From contig NC_083379.1 in the NCBI RefSeq assembly GCF_031755915.1, positions 19,241,501 to 19,305,500 of the forward strand: a stretch of DNA of 64,000 nt. Reading direction: 5' to 3'. Made by a program: the position numbers and the translations under genes. This document shows positions 1 through 13,200 of this stretch, piece by piece. The notes beneath the pieces were generated by a model. It was not told the origin of the DNA, made no database searches, and saw only the letters and a program-made list of their open reading frames with translations. The stretch is from Ziziphus jujuba. Lineage: Eukaryota > Streptophyta > Magnoliopsida > Rosales > Rhamnaceae. Each line of letters opens with the position of its first letter. The stretch's first letter is position 1.

Positions 1-890
1 GCATAATTAGTAATTTATATTTTCCATCCAACTATTGTGGTATATAAAATAATGCAATAGTTATGATAGAAATAATATTTAAAAAGTTAAATATTTTACA
101 TGTAAGTATCTCGAAAATTTTATTGTATAAAAAACTAGTTTCAATGGTGAAAGATATTCATAAAAAAATAAATGCTGAAAATTATTTTTGGATTTTATTT
201 TCCTCAAAGAAATAAATTTGTAGGTTTACATGTAAATTCTAAAAGTAGTTTTGCAATAATCAATAGAATATTTAGGATTGATTAGACAAATTCATTAAGC
301 AAAAAAGAAAAAACTAGTAAAATGGTTTAAAAAAAAAAAAAATGAGGGAGGGCACTTGTCCCCCTCGTCTTTAAGTAGATCCACCCCTGCTCTTAAGCAA
401 TACAATTTCCCATAACATGTTGCAGAATGCCTAGGATATACTGGGGTTAATCACCTATAAGAATATGATTGTATATACAAATATAATTTTTCTCTTGTCT
501 AGGAGAAATTTGTCTAAGATGATCTAGGATGACATCATATATTGCATGACAGTATAATATTCCACAATGTATTGCTTGACGATAATTTCTCCTTAGTGGG
601 AGAAAATATATATGATATATAGTCTCATTCTTGTAAGCAATAAAGCCTAGTTTCAATCATAAGAATCCTTTAAGATTCTTTTATTCGCTATTTTCGATTA
701 TAATTGTCTGATTTACATAAAATTCTTATGCACTTTAATTTTATTTCAAAATGAAGATGGCATGCGAGTATTTATATTTACAAAGGTTACAACTAGTTTG
801 ACTTTTTTTTAATCCATAGTTTTAACACCCAAAAATATATATATATATTAGGATCCAAAAGATCCAACAAAAGTGCCGTTGGTACTATGC
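1..890. other. AT-rich intergenic DNA with a possible hAT-like end
   Basis: No gene is supported here. At about 345-389 a GC-richer motif ends in CCACCCCTG. Its reverse complement, CAGGGGTGGATCTAC, resembles the CAGGGGCGG-type ends known from plant hAT-like elements. The opposite end is not in the window, so the element would be partial or truncated. This is inference from a short motif. Confidence 0.25.
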
Positions 891-891
891 C

Positions 892-2107
892 AGGTTTTAA
901 GTATCTAAAATTTTTATCAAAATTTTTTGGAAATTTTTCTTTCTTTAAAGGGTCGAAAAAAAAAATTTAGATCTCAAATGGAAATGAGTAAAATTTTTAT
1001 AATATCCATCAAAATTTTCAAATTTCGTCAAAATTTTCATGAAAATTTCTATCAAAATATTCACATCAAATCTTTAACAATTTGTTTAAAAAACCATAAT
1101 ATCTATCGAAATTTTAAAAATTTTATGAAAAATTTGAAAATATAAATATCTATTAATTTTTTAAAGAAAAATTCATAAATATTATTGATGTTTAGTAAAT
1201 TATTTTACCAAATTAACTTTAGTGATATATATATATATATATATATATATTTTTACTTTTAAATTATCTTTCAAATATTTAATGATATGAATAAAATAGA
1301 GTGAATTAAATTGAATAAGTTTGATAGGTTCTATTTATTGATCAAATAAATATATATACTTACTATATATTTTGTACAAGATAGATTCACTAGAATCTCA
1401 TAATTACAAATTAATAGTTAATTATATAAAAATGGAAAATGATAATATAAAATAATAATATGGAAATACAATATTATATAGAATTTGTATTGATAGTATT
1501 TAAATTAATAACATTAATCAAATAAAAATAAAAAAGATGATAAAATATATTATATTAAACGTCAAGGACAACTATATTTAATACAAGATCTTTATAATTG
1601 ATATATTAATAATTACATAAAAAATTATCAAGGAGATATATCTTTTAATAATAATATTTTATATTTCACATCTCAAAATGCGAACGAAAAAAAAATCAAT
1701 AATTTTCAATCACCTAAGAATTCTATGAGTATTGAGATGATATTTATAAAATATAATATAATTATAATTATTGTTTTATCTTAATTAATAAATAATTTTT
1801 TATCAGATATATACTTTTTTGCATATTTTTATTAATAATAATTTTTTATGATTACTATCGTTTATTATAAATAAAATTGATTAAGAGAAATATAATATAT
1901 ATTCAATATTTTTAAATTTTATAATCAATTTGATAATTGATTTATTAAATAAACTAATTCTAAAGCTTCAACAAAAATTTTTATTTTTTTAAATAAATTT
2001 TCATCATTTTTATAAATTTATGTAGATATTCATTTCGATATATTCATGAAAATTTTCATATTTTAAATCTTTTATATTTATATCGATAACGAAATTTTGA
2101 ACCTTAA
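892..2107. repeat. AT-rich interspersed repeat, family A, copy 1
   Basis: About 1.2 kb of very AT-rich sequence. It begins CAGGTTTTAAGTATC and ends AAATTTTGAACCTTAA, so its ends are weak inverted repeats of each other. The interior matches 37096-38232 in order (the Ca-free run 'aaatattattgatgtttagtaaattattttacc' is shared in part), and the start matches 48944-49313. The members are diverged enough to be old. No transposase is visible. It is probably a non-autonomous DNA element, but the superfamily is unknown because no clear target-site duplication was found. Confidence 0.5.
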
Positions 2108-5100
2108 TTATATATCACTCCACTAAAAAACCTTTGAAAATGAAAGTATAATTAATTTTCCATTGAAAAAAAAAATACAACCACCAAAAAAAAAAACAAA
2201 AACAAAAAAGGTAATTGGTGCGTATAGCCGTGCTTTAGTTTTTGAACTACTGAAGATTTGACATTTTACTTCCATTTTTCTTTTTTCTTTTTTCTTTTTT
2301 GAGTGTGAAAAGACCATGTTTGCTATTTGCTATTCCTTTCCATTTTTCACTTGTAACATGCACGTGATCAAAATCACCTTGGAATTTATGGAAATAAGTG
2401 TAAGGGTCAATCTCACCAAAGATATGCTAGTTCAAAGACCAAAGCACTAGAAAAAGTCTAAAGATTAAAGTGTCAAAACATGTGTAATTTAAAGAGAAAC
2501 ACATCAATTATCCTAAATATTTATTTGTCGCTTAAGTATCAATACTGTTAATTTCTATGGCATATAGATAATAAATTAATAATACAGATTTTCATTGAGA
2601 TGCCTTTATAGAGAGAAACTTATGTGCGGTTCATGTGTGTCAACCTATATTATCCAAATACTGACATGATATGTCAATATATATGTGTATATATATATAT
2701 ATATATTAAATAAAATTTAAATAAAAAAGACAACAATGTACAAGATATATATGAGTTAGTAATGGTTGATTCAAATTTTGGAAGTAAATACTACAGCTGA
2801 TATGACATTTTTTTTTTTTTTTTGGCTAAAGGATATGGCATTTTCTTTTTCATAGGTTCTTACCATCACACCATATCACAATTATGGCTATGTTTGGTAC
2901 ATAGGACTAGAATCGAGACTAGATTGGCCTTTTTGCGATTATTTATTTATTTTTAAATCTTTGTTTTTTTCCTTTTTTTTGATTATTTATTTTGTTTTCC
3001 CTTTTTAAATCTTTCCTCGTTTCTTTTTTCCCCTTCTTATTTTTCAATTTTTTTTTCTTTCTTTTTATTTTTTTCAATTTGTTTTTTATTTATTAATTTT
3101 TATTTTTATTCCGCAAGTTTTTTTTTAATATAAAAGGATGTCTAGATTAATATATGCAATTGTGCTAATTGATATTAATGATTTTTAAATTAATTAAATA
3201 AACTTTGTTTTTAAAAAAACGATTAGACTCTATTTTATTATATTGAACTTATTTAATTTAAATCATTTTGTTGAATTCAAAAATTAATAAATTATAAAAT
3301 AATCTATACTCAGTTTAATGATTATAGATATAGTAAGTCTTTCATTAGAATTTTTTAATTGCTTCAAGGGCTAAAATTTAAATATTATGTGATAGTTTAA
3401 ATAAGTTGGATAAAGTATTAAAACACTAAAATGGCAAAGTGAACCCTATTTAGGCTCATTAAAATAATCTAAAAGTTAAAAAATGAAATCTTGATGAGAA
3501 AATAAAAAGACTACCTGATTGGGGTTTTCCGATATAAATATATATATATATATATATATAATTACTCTTGTCTAATTGATACTAAATACAAAACTAGATT
3601 AGTTTTTATTCCATCCTATCCTAAGGTAATCCTAGTCCTAGTCTTAATCTTAGTCCTAAACCCTATTGAATCTCCTATCCTAAGGTTCTAGTCCTACTCG
3701 TAGTCCTAATCCTAGCCCCAATCCCTATTCAGTCTTGCATGCCAAAACAAACCCTATATAAATATAAATGTATATATATTGAAAGATTGATTTTATTTTA
3801 AAATGTAAGATATCCTTATTTGAGCCTAACTAATATAGAAACATATAGATACAATCAGTCTCTTATCAGAACGTGCTGATGATTTTCACATTAAAATCTT
3901 TAGTATTAGTCTTTTGATTACTTTAAGGGGTAGAATTTATATATATCTTGATAGACTATATGAGTTTGGTGAACTACTAAAATCCTAAAGAATATAGTGA
4001 ACATCTTAGATAATTTGAGCTCCAAATTTGTGTATCTTTAAATATTAATTTTTAAAGCAATCCCGTAATAGGAAAATTTCTATATATTAAGACATAGTCT
4101 TGCATGCTATCTTGAGGATAATTTGAGGATGCACATCTTGCAGCATGTTGCAGGTCAAACTTGATCCCGCAACATGTTGCAAAATGTTGTAAAATTTACG
4201 TCTTTAAAGTCATGTGGATAGGCAGGAGAAGATTTAGGGGTGTATTCAATTTAGATTTTAAATTATTTTTATAGAGTTGAAAAGTCTACGAATCCATTGG
4301 TACATTGTACTGTAATACCCTATATTGAATTAATGATGCTGTATTAACTTGTATTGCATTACAACTTGCATTGTTTTTGTCAGGATCCTTGTAGGATTTC
4401 TTACTAAAACTCTAGGCTAGGCTTGAGTATGGAAAATCTCATCGGAAATTCGATAAAAAATTCGACAGTTTCTTCATTGGGAAAGAACCTTATCCAAGAC
4501 TTTCCTGCACATAAAATATTTCCCAACCATATCCAAGACTTTCCTGCACATAAAATATACTAAAAAAAAAGTACAACTGCCTTATTCCTCCTCTTGTACT
4601 ACAAAAGTTTTACAAGATTATAGCACTTGAATAAAGAAACAAAGCAAAAAAATAATTAATAAACATGAATAGCATTATACATGCCACTGAATCTACAAAT
4701 TAGTACCGTAGCATTTTAATGTTATTTTAAGAAATATAGATATCACATAAACAAGAGTAATGATAAAAAAAAAAATATATATATATATATAGAGATAAAG
4801 GAAGAACAATTTCTACTATTTTGCAACAACAAGAGGAGGTAGTTAAAGGAACTCACAACTGGGCAGTCGATCCATTAATTACCTGAAACAAATTTTTTTT
4901 AAAAAAAAAATCTAATGAGATGCTAATCATCCCAATGAGTGATACTACGTTAGTTATTGACAATAATATTAAATAGTCAAAAATACATACATGAATAAGT
5001 AAATAAATAAATAAATAATTAGAAAATTAAAAGTTTAATAATGGCAAAGGTAATTTATGAAATTTAAGAAAATATTTAGAAATATGATTTTCTTTGAAAA

Positions 5101-5470
5101 TCCTTATTAATTCACTCTATTTGAAAAGTTTTTTTTTATTTAAAATCATTTTTCACAAAAACCCATAGTTTTGTATTCCCAAATATTTAAATATTATTAT
5201 GGGAAATAAAAATAAAATAAAATAAAATGAAATAAAATAAAGTTTAAATAAGATTAAAATGAAACAAAACATTCTTCAGATTAATGTCCCAAAAATATTC
5301 GTTTAAAATTACTAAGTAAAATTATGGTTAAAATAATATGATTTAATAAATATTACATACATACGATTAAATAAATTTAATAAATGAGTAATTAATAATT
5401 TAAAATCATAATTTAAATGAATAAATATATTTTAAAAACATTTTTAAAACATGTATCATGTATATACTAA
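2108..5470. other. Gene-free AT-rich intergenic DNA
   Basis: I see no coding signal. The stretch holds A/T homopolymers, (AT)n tracts near 2683-2706 and 3537-3560, and a run of diverged CCTA-rich repeats at about 3614-3740. A TGTAATACCC motif at 4311 resembles the 5' terminus of some Ty3/gypsy LTRs, but no matching end was found, so it is not called. Confidence 0.4.
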
Positions 5471-5479
5471 TACACCACA

Positions 5480-6777
5480 CCATATATCAAGTGATGCTAG
5501 ATGGAGATTGGTGTCCAAGTATCCCCTACGTGGAGATAGGGAGATACCTTGAGATCTCAAGGCATCGATGCTAACAGTCTGTCATTCTACGGCTCAAGGG
5601 AGGGTGACTAATGCTTATGATGCCAAATATCTGCCGACTCTCTCTCATTTAGCTTCAATAGGATGACTAAAGAATACTAGTGTACTAATTAATAATTTGA
5701 TAGTGTTCTTATAATGCATCTAAAAATGGTAGAAATTTACAAATTTATCACAATATCTTTTTTTTTTTATAAACTTTTACGGGGTAATTGTAACATACCA
5801 AACCCATATAAATTATTTAATTGATTTAAATCTTATTTATAAAAAAAAAAAATCACGATATTTTACCTAAAATACATTACCAAATATATATATATATATA
5901 TAATTTTAAATCAAAAATTTATTTCATAAATTTCAGCCAACCATTATTAAGAAAATGATCATAAAAACATTTTCATTGTACATACATAAAATAACCATTT
6001 TCTTAATAAAAACAACACAATAATTTTCAAACATTCATAACATTATAAAATTAATTAATTCCCATAAATAAGCATTGGAAAATGTACTGCTCACTTGAAA
6101 ATATGACCACTTCAGATCCTCTACAAGATTCATCCCTCACTTCATATGGATACCTAAAATATCAACAAAAATACAACATCCACTAAAATATTATATTTAA
6201 CAGGTATTTTATACAGACATTACTTGAGGATTTAAATACAAATCTCAATTAAAACTAGCTATATACCAACATGAAGCTTATGGTACAATGATGATGAATC
6301 GGGTCTTATCTATTGGAGATGCTATTGACAGCAGTTGGGATTTCGTCGAAAATATCTAATCAACATAATGCCCTTGGATCTCATAAAATAGCTCGAATTG
6401 AGCTAAATGGACATTGGATTTGGGTTTAAAAGGGTAAAAAATGATGGAATATGATAGTGAATCGGTCGAAACTCACCGTAGATGGAGAATCGATGAGCCA
6501 CCATCGTCATCGGTCATAAAATTTTAAGGGAAGGTTGATTTTTGAGTGGGTAAGAGAATGGTGGCAGTGGTTATGCAAGACGTTGGTTGGATAGAGAGAA
6601 ATCATTTGGCAAAGCAAATGGCCGCTGCCATCGAAATTTGCTCTGATCCTGGTGCATCGCCTACTGACTTGCCATGAAATTTGGCAGGTTAGTGCACCGT
6701 CAAGTGGCCAATCTAGTAGGTTGAACATGTAGTTGAGCGGTTGCCGAAGGTAGATGATTCGGTCAAAAAAAGAAATT

Positions 6778-6819
<42 letters not shown>

Positions 6820-7355
6820 CTCTTTCACATGGGTTAAGTGGCCTAATTAAAGCCATTCGTGGTGCCACTATGCACCTATAGGAGCAGCTGGGTTGCTGAC
6901 ATGTAGCACATGTCAGTGGAGGCCAATTTCCCACGTTTTACACATGTTATCCAAAAATACTTAGTAAAATCAATCTTAAAAAAATAAATAAAATTTTATT
7001 GATCTATAACTTTTCAATCATATGTCCAAACTAAGCGTGCTGATAGTCTACGGACTTATATCGATGAGCACTATACAATGGTAAACAAGTCAAAACGATA
7101 ATCTAGACAAGTTAGAAGTCAACCTCGGGCTTTCTCAATCAGTCCGAACCATTTGGAACCTTGTTTTGATCATAGCTTTTTGATGCTAGTATCAATTTTG
7201 TGCACTACTAATCTATGAACTCAAGATGATGAATACTTTGAAAAGGTCCTCAGTCAAAATAAAATTCCACCTACAACAAAAAGTTAATTGTGAAACCTAT
7301 TTGATCAATCTTGATCAACTCTAGTTAAACTTAGTAAAAATGTGAAACATTTCTT
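5480..7355 (-). mobile_element. Ty3/gypsy-like LTR remnant, minus orientation
   Basis: Read on the minus strand, this block has the same order of signals as the plus-oriented block at 9.4-12.3 kb. A stretch rich in TTGACC/TTGATCAA and 'account-style' low-complexity sequence comes first. It is followed by a locally GC-richer segment with 'ggtgagtttcgaccgattcac' type sequence and then AT-rich sequence. Long LTRs with this composition are typical of Tekay-like chromoviruses. No gag or pol is attached, so it would be a solo or broken LTR. The limits are approximate and identity to the other block is low by eye. Confidence 0.35.
6779..6817. repeat. (CT)n microsatellite
   Basis: About 19 uninterrupted CT units. 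The tract lies inside the minus-oriented LTR-like block. Confidence 0.95.
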
Positions 7356-7940
7356 TACATTTTGGTTTGGGATGTTAATGTATTATTACTATACAATTTT
7401 TGGTGCAAACTCTAGAGTAGTACTTTACAAATTGTGTTTGATAAAAGATCATACTACATTTTCTTAGTTTCTTTTATTATTAATTTTTAAATAAAAAATA
7501 AATTGTAATTTTTTTTTATTTATGTAGTATTTTATCCATTATTTTTAATAACCAAGAGAAAGTTGATAATATTTTAATTTTTTAATAGTTATAAAATGAA
7601 TCTAATTATTCTAAGAAACCAACCAAAAAACAAAAAAAAAAAAGCCACTTTCTAAAAGTTTCATGATTTTTACTCATGTGATTTTTAAATATTATTATCA
7701 TTACACACATGATATTTTAATTTGATTTTATCATTAATATTCTTATTGTTCTTTTGTGATAATTATTAAATTTTTGAAAAATGTTATATGAGCATAGTGG
7801 ATAAGATAGCAAAAATTATATTTTCTAGCTTTTTATTAATTTTTTTAATATTTCTAAAATGATTTCAAACTTGGCAAAACCATAAAATAAAAAAACATAA
7901 AAAAAGGACAAAGAAAGCTGGAAAGTTGCACAACACAATT

Positions 7941-8496
7941 TACTCCCTTGTACATAAATTATACAGCATTTACGGTTTTACAAGTGCCCGTGCATAGTTT
8001 TTATATAGCGTAATGGTGTGGACTGCTTTAGAGACGATGATTTTTTAAAATATTATTATTAATATTCATTTTTGTGTGATAATATTAAAAAATTGTTATT
8101 TTTATGAAAGTTTATATGATAAAAATATGCGGACGTTCGCACCATAAACAGACTTTTGTTTTATCTAGTTTTTATAAGCTTTATTTTCCATGCTTTTTTT
8201 GAACCAAACATGGGAGAGTACTAAATTAATATTAGAGAATTTTAATTATAATATCAAAGCAATTTTAAACCCACACTCCCCTGTGCATAAATTATACAGG
8301 ATTTACCATTTTACAAGTGAACCATACATAGCTTTTATATAGTTTTTATAAGCTTTTTTTTTTTTGTTTTTTTTTTTTTTTTTGGTTGCTTGAACTAGTT
8401 TTTATAAGCTTTATTTTTCATGCTTTTTGAACCAAACATGGGAGATTACTAAATTAATATTAGAGAATTTTTAATTGTAATATCAAAGCAATTTTA
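7941..8496. repeat. Local tandem duplication (two copies)
   Basis: Copy 1 (7941-8268) and copy 2 (8274-8496) share 'cataaattatacag..atttac' near their starts. They also share a block of nearly 100 bp from TTTTTATAAGCTTTATTTT to ATATCAAAGCAATTTTA at their ends. Copy 1 carries about 100 bp more in the middle. There is no coding content. Confidence 0.7.
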
Positions 8497-8855
8497 TATA
8501 ATCTTATATCCATTGAATGTACTAAAATACTTTTCTATTCTTTTAAAACCTTAATCATTAATTTTTTTTCCTTCTTCTTTATAATGTATATTTTAAACTT
8601 ATATACCTTACATCTGAAACAGCCACCACCTGCAGCTGCTAAGGGAGTTATAGTAGACACCTTGCACTGCAAACAATAAATAAATAAATCTTGTTTTTCC
8701 TTTCTTTTAATTGATTTATATATTATTTTGTACTTTAAATATCATCCACTACTTTGAAGAGTTGAAAAGAGTTGGTGACAGTACTGAAAAAGTGGATGCC
8801 GGTTGGAAAACCACATTTCGTTTTTTGGTTTTTATAAAAGAAAACTAAAGGACAC

Positions 8856-8895
<40 letters not shown>

Positions 8896-9139
8896 TTTGA
8901 AAAGAAAAGAAAAGAAAAAACAAAGGGATGGTCAGAAATGTGCGAGACCCGTTACGTCCATGTCTCAAAAGCGGTGCTAACAGTTTCTTGCCATTTTTTT
9001 TTTTTCCTTAGCTATGAAGAGCAAATATAAAAGCAAAATAATAAAAAAAAGATATTTTAATAAATACATATGACTATATAGAATTTAAATGGAATTGTAA
9101 TTTTTTTTAATATTATTCTATATTTAATGCGTGAGCCAA

Positions 9140-9400
9140 AGACTTCATAGGTGTATTCAGTATATATTTTCAAAGACTCTATAAAGGTCATGGGTATTCA
9201 ATATGAATTTTCAAGAACTTTTAAAAAATCTATTAAAATTAAAATTATGTGATATTCAATCTAGACTTGATTTTTTTTTTTAAGAAAAATCTTTGAAAGT
9301 CATAATATATTTAATTAAAATTTTCTAAAAGTTTATAAAAGTTAATGGTATTCAATTTCTTAATGAGTTTTGCAGACTTTTATTGACATTTTAGTTAAAA
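9140..9400 (+). repeat. MITE-like repeat with GGTGTATTCAGTAT terminus
   Basis: It starts at AGGTGTATTCAGTATATATT and contains repeated 'ttataaaagtt/aaagtctat' motifs. The same terminus occurs inverted at 14966 (ATACTGAATACACCCC), which closes a similar AT-rich body. Terminal motifs of this type are common in plant MITEs. The second end of this copy is not clear. Confidence 0.4.
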
Positions 9401-12308
9401 ATAGAAATATTTAGCTCATTTTACAACAATCTGTACCAAAATATACATGTTTTAACAAATTTGATCAAGTTTGACCAAGTGAACAATATGTGGGTTCAAG
9501 TTGACTTTTCAATGGTCAATATTTTTTGTCTAATTGAGGTACTATTATGTAGATCTTGTCAATACAAGTTTATAAACCGGTGGCACATCAAATTCCGAGT
9601 TACGTATAAAAAATTATGGTTCTGAAAAATTTTAATTATAAGTTTTATATCAATGTCTAAACTAGTCCTCATTTTTTATCTGTTAGTGACTTAAGGCTCT
9701 ATATAAGCCTTGATAAGCATGCCAAATAGGAAATCAATTTTCAAAATACCCATTTCATCCCCAAAACATGAGAAATCCTCCCCCCGAACTCGTGGGTCCG
9801 AACTGGATTGTTTCTACTCATTTAACGTCGAACCAGATCATCACCGTTTTTGCCCATTCAGGCCAACCACCACTTACGCATGCCAGACAGGGAGGAAGCC
9901 CACGTGGAGGCAAGCTCGGTCATGAAATTTCACAGTGAACGGCGGTCGAACGTGCTCAGATCTCACCGCCGAAGGCGGCGAAGGTTGGTGAGGTGAGTGG
10001 CCGAATTTTCCCATTTTTCAGCCATTTCAGGCCAATTCATACGCCTATCCTATCATTTTTGAATCTCTAAGCTCATTTCCATGGTTATTTTGCCCAGACT
10101 CCTCACCGTTTAAGAGATACGACAATGGGAAATTCAACTGAAGCTTCAATCGAGTTTTGCAGTCACCAGAGGAACCTTTGGACCGAGATGACCATACTAA
10201 TAGGTTCCTTGTCTGTTGGGATTTTTGTTGATATAATGCTTGTGAATTTTGGAGGTTATTTGATAATTTTTCCATTTTTGGATCAATTAGTTAAATACCG
10301 GATAAATTGGGACTGTATTTGGACAAAATTTGTCAAATTGGATAAAATTGAAATTAGATTAGTGAAATTAGATATTACTAGGACCTATTAGAATGTTCAA
10401 TTTCGAAATATTAGCCTTTGGGTGAAAAGTCCCAATTTTGAATATCGGATCATAAGGATACGCATTATAATCAGATCGGTCAATGTTCAATTTACATAAT
10501 TTTATAGTTGTACAAATTAATTTAAGACATTTGATGTTCAAAATATCTTTGGTTTAGTTATTGGAACCTGAGAAATATTTTTATTATATTACAGATATTC
10601 GTGTTGACTCTAAAAGCAGTCCTACAGGAAAGCAGAAGTGAACATCTGCAGTATTATAAGTGGTTATATCATTTTAAAATGCTTTGGATATATAGTATAA
10701 TATATATGTGGTTTAAATATTTTACGTTTATGCCATTTAATCGAAATGTTTGTTTTATGCGTGTATAAATATCCGTTTTCACATATATGTGCTATCATTT
10801 TATACGACTTTTGACAGTATTTTAAATGATTTTCAAATCTAATGAGTTCATAAATAGATTTGTGGTATTTAAATATCTTGGTATTTGAATTGAGATTTTA
10901 AATCATTTTGAAAATTAATTGATTTGAGAAAGCAGATTGAAAATTATATGATTTTAAGCATGTTCAAATATTTTATAATTTTATGTGCTTGAAATTGGTT
11001 TATGGTGAATATATTTTACTGTGGTATTTTTGGTTTTAGTATGAAATGATGATTTGAAAATTTTAAAATATTTAAATAAACGGTTGAATTTAAATATTAA
11101 TTTATGATTTATGATATAGTGTCATTTGGAAAAGTATATATGATTTTACAAGATTATTTTAAGGATACTGTATTGGTTATTTTTAATTAATGTACTATAT
11201 AGTATCAGAGTTTTGGTTCAGTATTATATTACAATGTGCTGGGTTTGTCACGATTCTATGAGGTTGGATTCATCCTACAGGTTATTTATTGCCACATTGT
11301 GAGGTTGGGTTTATCCCACAGGTTTATTGATTGTCACGGTACTGTGAGGTTGGGTTCATCCCATAAGTTATTTATTACCACATACTGTGAGATTAGGTTT
11401 ATCCCATATGTTTATTTATTGTTACAATACTGTGAGATTGAAGTCATCCCACATGTTATTTATTACCACGGACCGTGAGGTTGAGTACGTCCTAATAGTT
11501 TAATATTTCCACGATGCCTTTCATATATTAAGGATCATGAGGTGGGTATATCTCACGGTTTACAGTTGGTACATCGAATGGTACATTGTATACATTTTGA
11601 GTATATTGTTGATTTTCAAATATTATGATTATTACTACGCATTTATAAATATTTTGTGGAACTGCGTTTATAATATTTTATGCTTAATATTTATATATTG
11701 ATTAAGATATTTTATAATATTACAATGATTGTTTACTTTATACTTTTGAGCATCGATTTTATGATATTAAATTGGGGTACAAACTTTGATTTTATGAAAT
11801 GATTTCTAAACAGGGAACTTTTCTAATGAGTAGAACGAAAGGTCTTGAGAGAAAGATTCTGCTGCAATAAATCATTAGTTTCCTATTATACTATACCACT
11901 CATTAAGATTTTTTTATTTCACGTTTTATTGTTTTAAATTTGTTCCCTTAGGTCCAAACAGTTAGTAGCAGTCTATCTCGTGCACCACTCGTTACTTCGT
12001 CCCTTCCATGTCAGCAATAGTATTTATCCTCTCTTTATTTTATTCTTATATTTCTAGACTCATTTACTACTTATTTATACTTCTAAACTTTATTAACACT
12101 TTTAGAATGTTCTGATCTAGTTATTGGACATAGTATTGACCGTATGTATAGTTATGCTGTTGTGGTTGTTATGTATATATTAAGGTATCATTGATAGTGC
12201 TTGTATTTCAGTTGTCCATGTTTTAAATGATATTCCATTGGATATCTTTTAGGGATTGTCCAGTGGGACTTCATTAAGCGGGACCACCTGGGAGGATGGG
12301 TCCTGTCA
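9400..12308 (+). mobile_element. Ty3/gypsy-like long LTR, plus orientation
   Basis: A long block ends at TCCTGTCA (12308) and is followed at once by a tRNA-primer-like site and a gag-like start. Its 3' part (11950-12308) is recognisably repeated at about 49640-50130. It holds a locally GC-rich segment (9770-10000) and a degenerate tandem array (11236-11570). Long LTRs followed by a Met-tRNA-type primer site are a feature of Tekay-type Ty3/gypsy elements. The 5' limit is uncertain. Confidence 0.5.
11236..11570 (+). repeat. Degenerate tandem repeat inside the LTR-like block
   Basis: Six or seven diverged units of roughly 45-55 bp. Each carries a form of 'gtgaggttgggtttatccca' followed by 'tttattattgccaca'. 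The repeats open an 80-codon frame that is a by-product of the array and not a gene. Confidence 0.8.
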
Positions 12309-12531
12309 GCTTAGTATCAGAGTTTTGGATTCTAAATTCCTTGGGGTTATGCATTACTATACGACTCATCCTGTATTTTGCCTTCGATACCTACCCTTTT
12401 GTTGGTGTTAATTATATTTTGACTGGTTCCATCATATAAAATTTTTCTTGATGTCACGAGGGGGTAGACGTGGTTGCCAGTATGCAACACTAGAAGTACA
12501 GACAAAACAATATTTAAATAATAAGTTTTAA
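12309..12531 (+). mobile_element. Primer-binding-like site and broken gag start of Ty3/gypsy-like element
   Basis: TTAGTATCAGAG at about 12311-12322 is one base away from the usual TTGGTATCAGAG primer-binding motif complementary to initiator Met-tRNA. An ATG at 12451 then reads M-S-R-G-G-R-R-G-C-Q, a basic Gly/Arg-rich start as seen in plant Ty3/gypsy gag proteins. The frame stops after 26 codons at 12531, where the sequence changes character. The element is broken and cannot be active. Confidence 0.5.
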
Positions 12532-13200
12532 TTCAATAAAAACAATATCTGATAAAAATTGACTTTCTCCAGCGTATTCCTCATCAAAAATTGGGGCAGA
12601 ATCAAAATCAATGGGTTGATTTTTTTCAAAAACACAAACCCAATTGAAAAAGTTATGAATTTTTGATAAGATCCACTCAGGTGGACAACACCAAATAGAT
12701 TTGTGTGTTGTTGTAGTTGCTTGATTTCGCCATGTTTTTGCTCCTTGTCTATGAGTTCATGACAAACAACAAAATGTTTCCAAGGCTGTATCACTTTATG
12801 TTTTAGGAAATGCTGATTAGGCTCTAATACCAATTGATGCTGCATGAAAGTGTGAAAAATGATAATAAATGTTAGATATATAACCAGTAAACTAAATCTA
12901 TTGACTCATTCATGAATGCCACAATTAGATACTCAAATCTTGTTGATTCAACAGAATTTTAAGAATTTGACAAAAATTGAGAAAGCTCAAATATTATTAA
13001 TATCAATGTTATTAAAAATGGACGATTCACGATACGAATCGTCCGATTCAAAACGAGATTGATGTTTAACGATACAGATTGTGTATTTGAATTGGTTTTC
13101 AAGTGAATCACACGTTTTACCCAAATGAATTGCATGATTCAATTGAATCACCAATTCATCGATTTTAAAATTCATAATCTTCTTCCCCGTTCTTCAATTA
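12532..13200 (-). mobile_element. Possible minus-strand LTR-retroelement fragment
   Basis: On the minus strand, ATTGGTATTAGAGC (complement of 12821-12834) resembles a degenerate Met-tRNA primer site. About 300 bp of AT-rich sequence on its upstream side could be an LTR, and an open stretch follows downstream. The 105-codon frame at 12528-12845 has no motif I recognise. This is a weak call based on one short motif and position. Confidence 0.25.

Noticed and set aside
8803..9030. Frames containing Tyr-Ile repeats (8735-9030, 17815-18125, 34411-34635)
   Set aside because: They arise from (AT)n microsatellites read in both directions.
11236..11478. 80-codon frame with repeating H-K/R-F-I motifs
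   Set aside because: It is a by-product of the degenerate tandem array in the LTR-like block.
11236..11570. Regularly spaced repeats considered as a CRISPR-like array
   Set aside because: Units are diverged and directly adjacent without unique spacers, and the genome is a plant nucleus.
12528..12845. 105-codon minus-strand frame
   Set aside because: It has no recognisable domain, and it spans the primer-site-like motif of a possible retroelement fragment.
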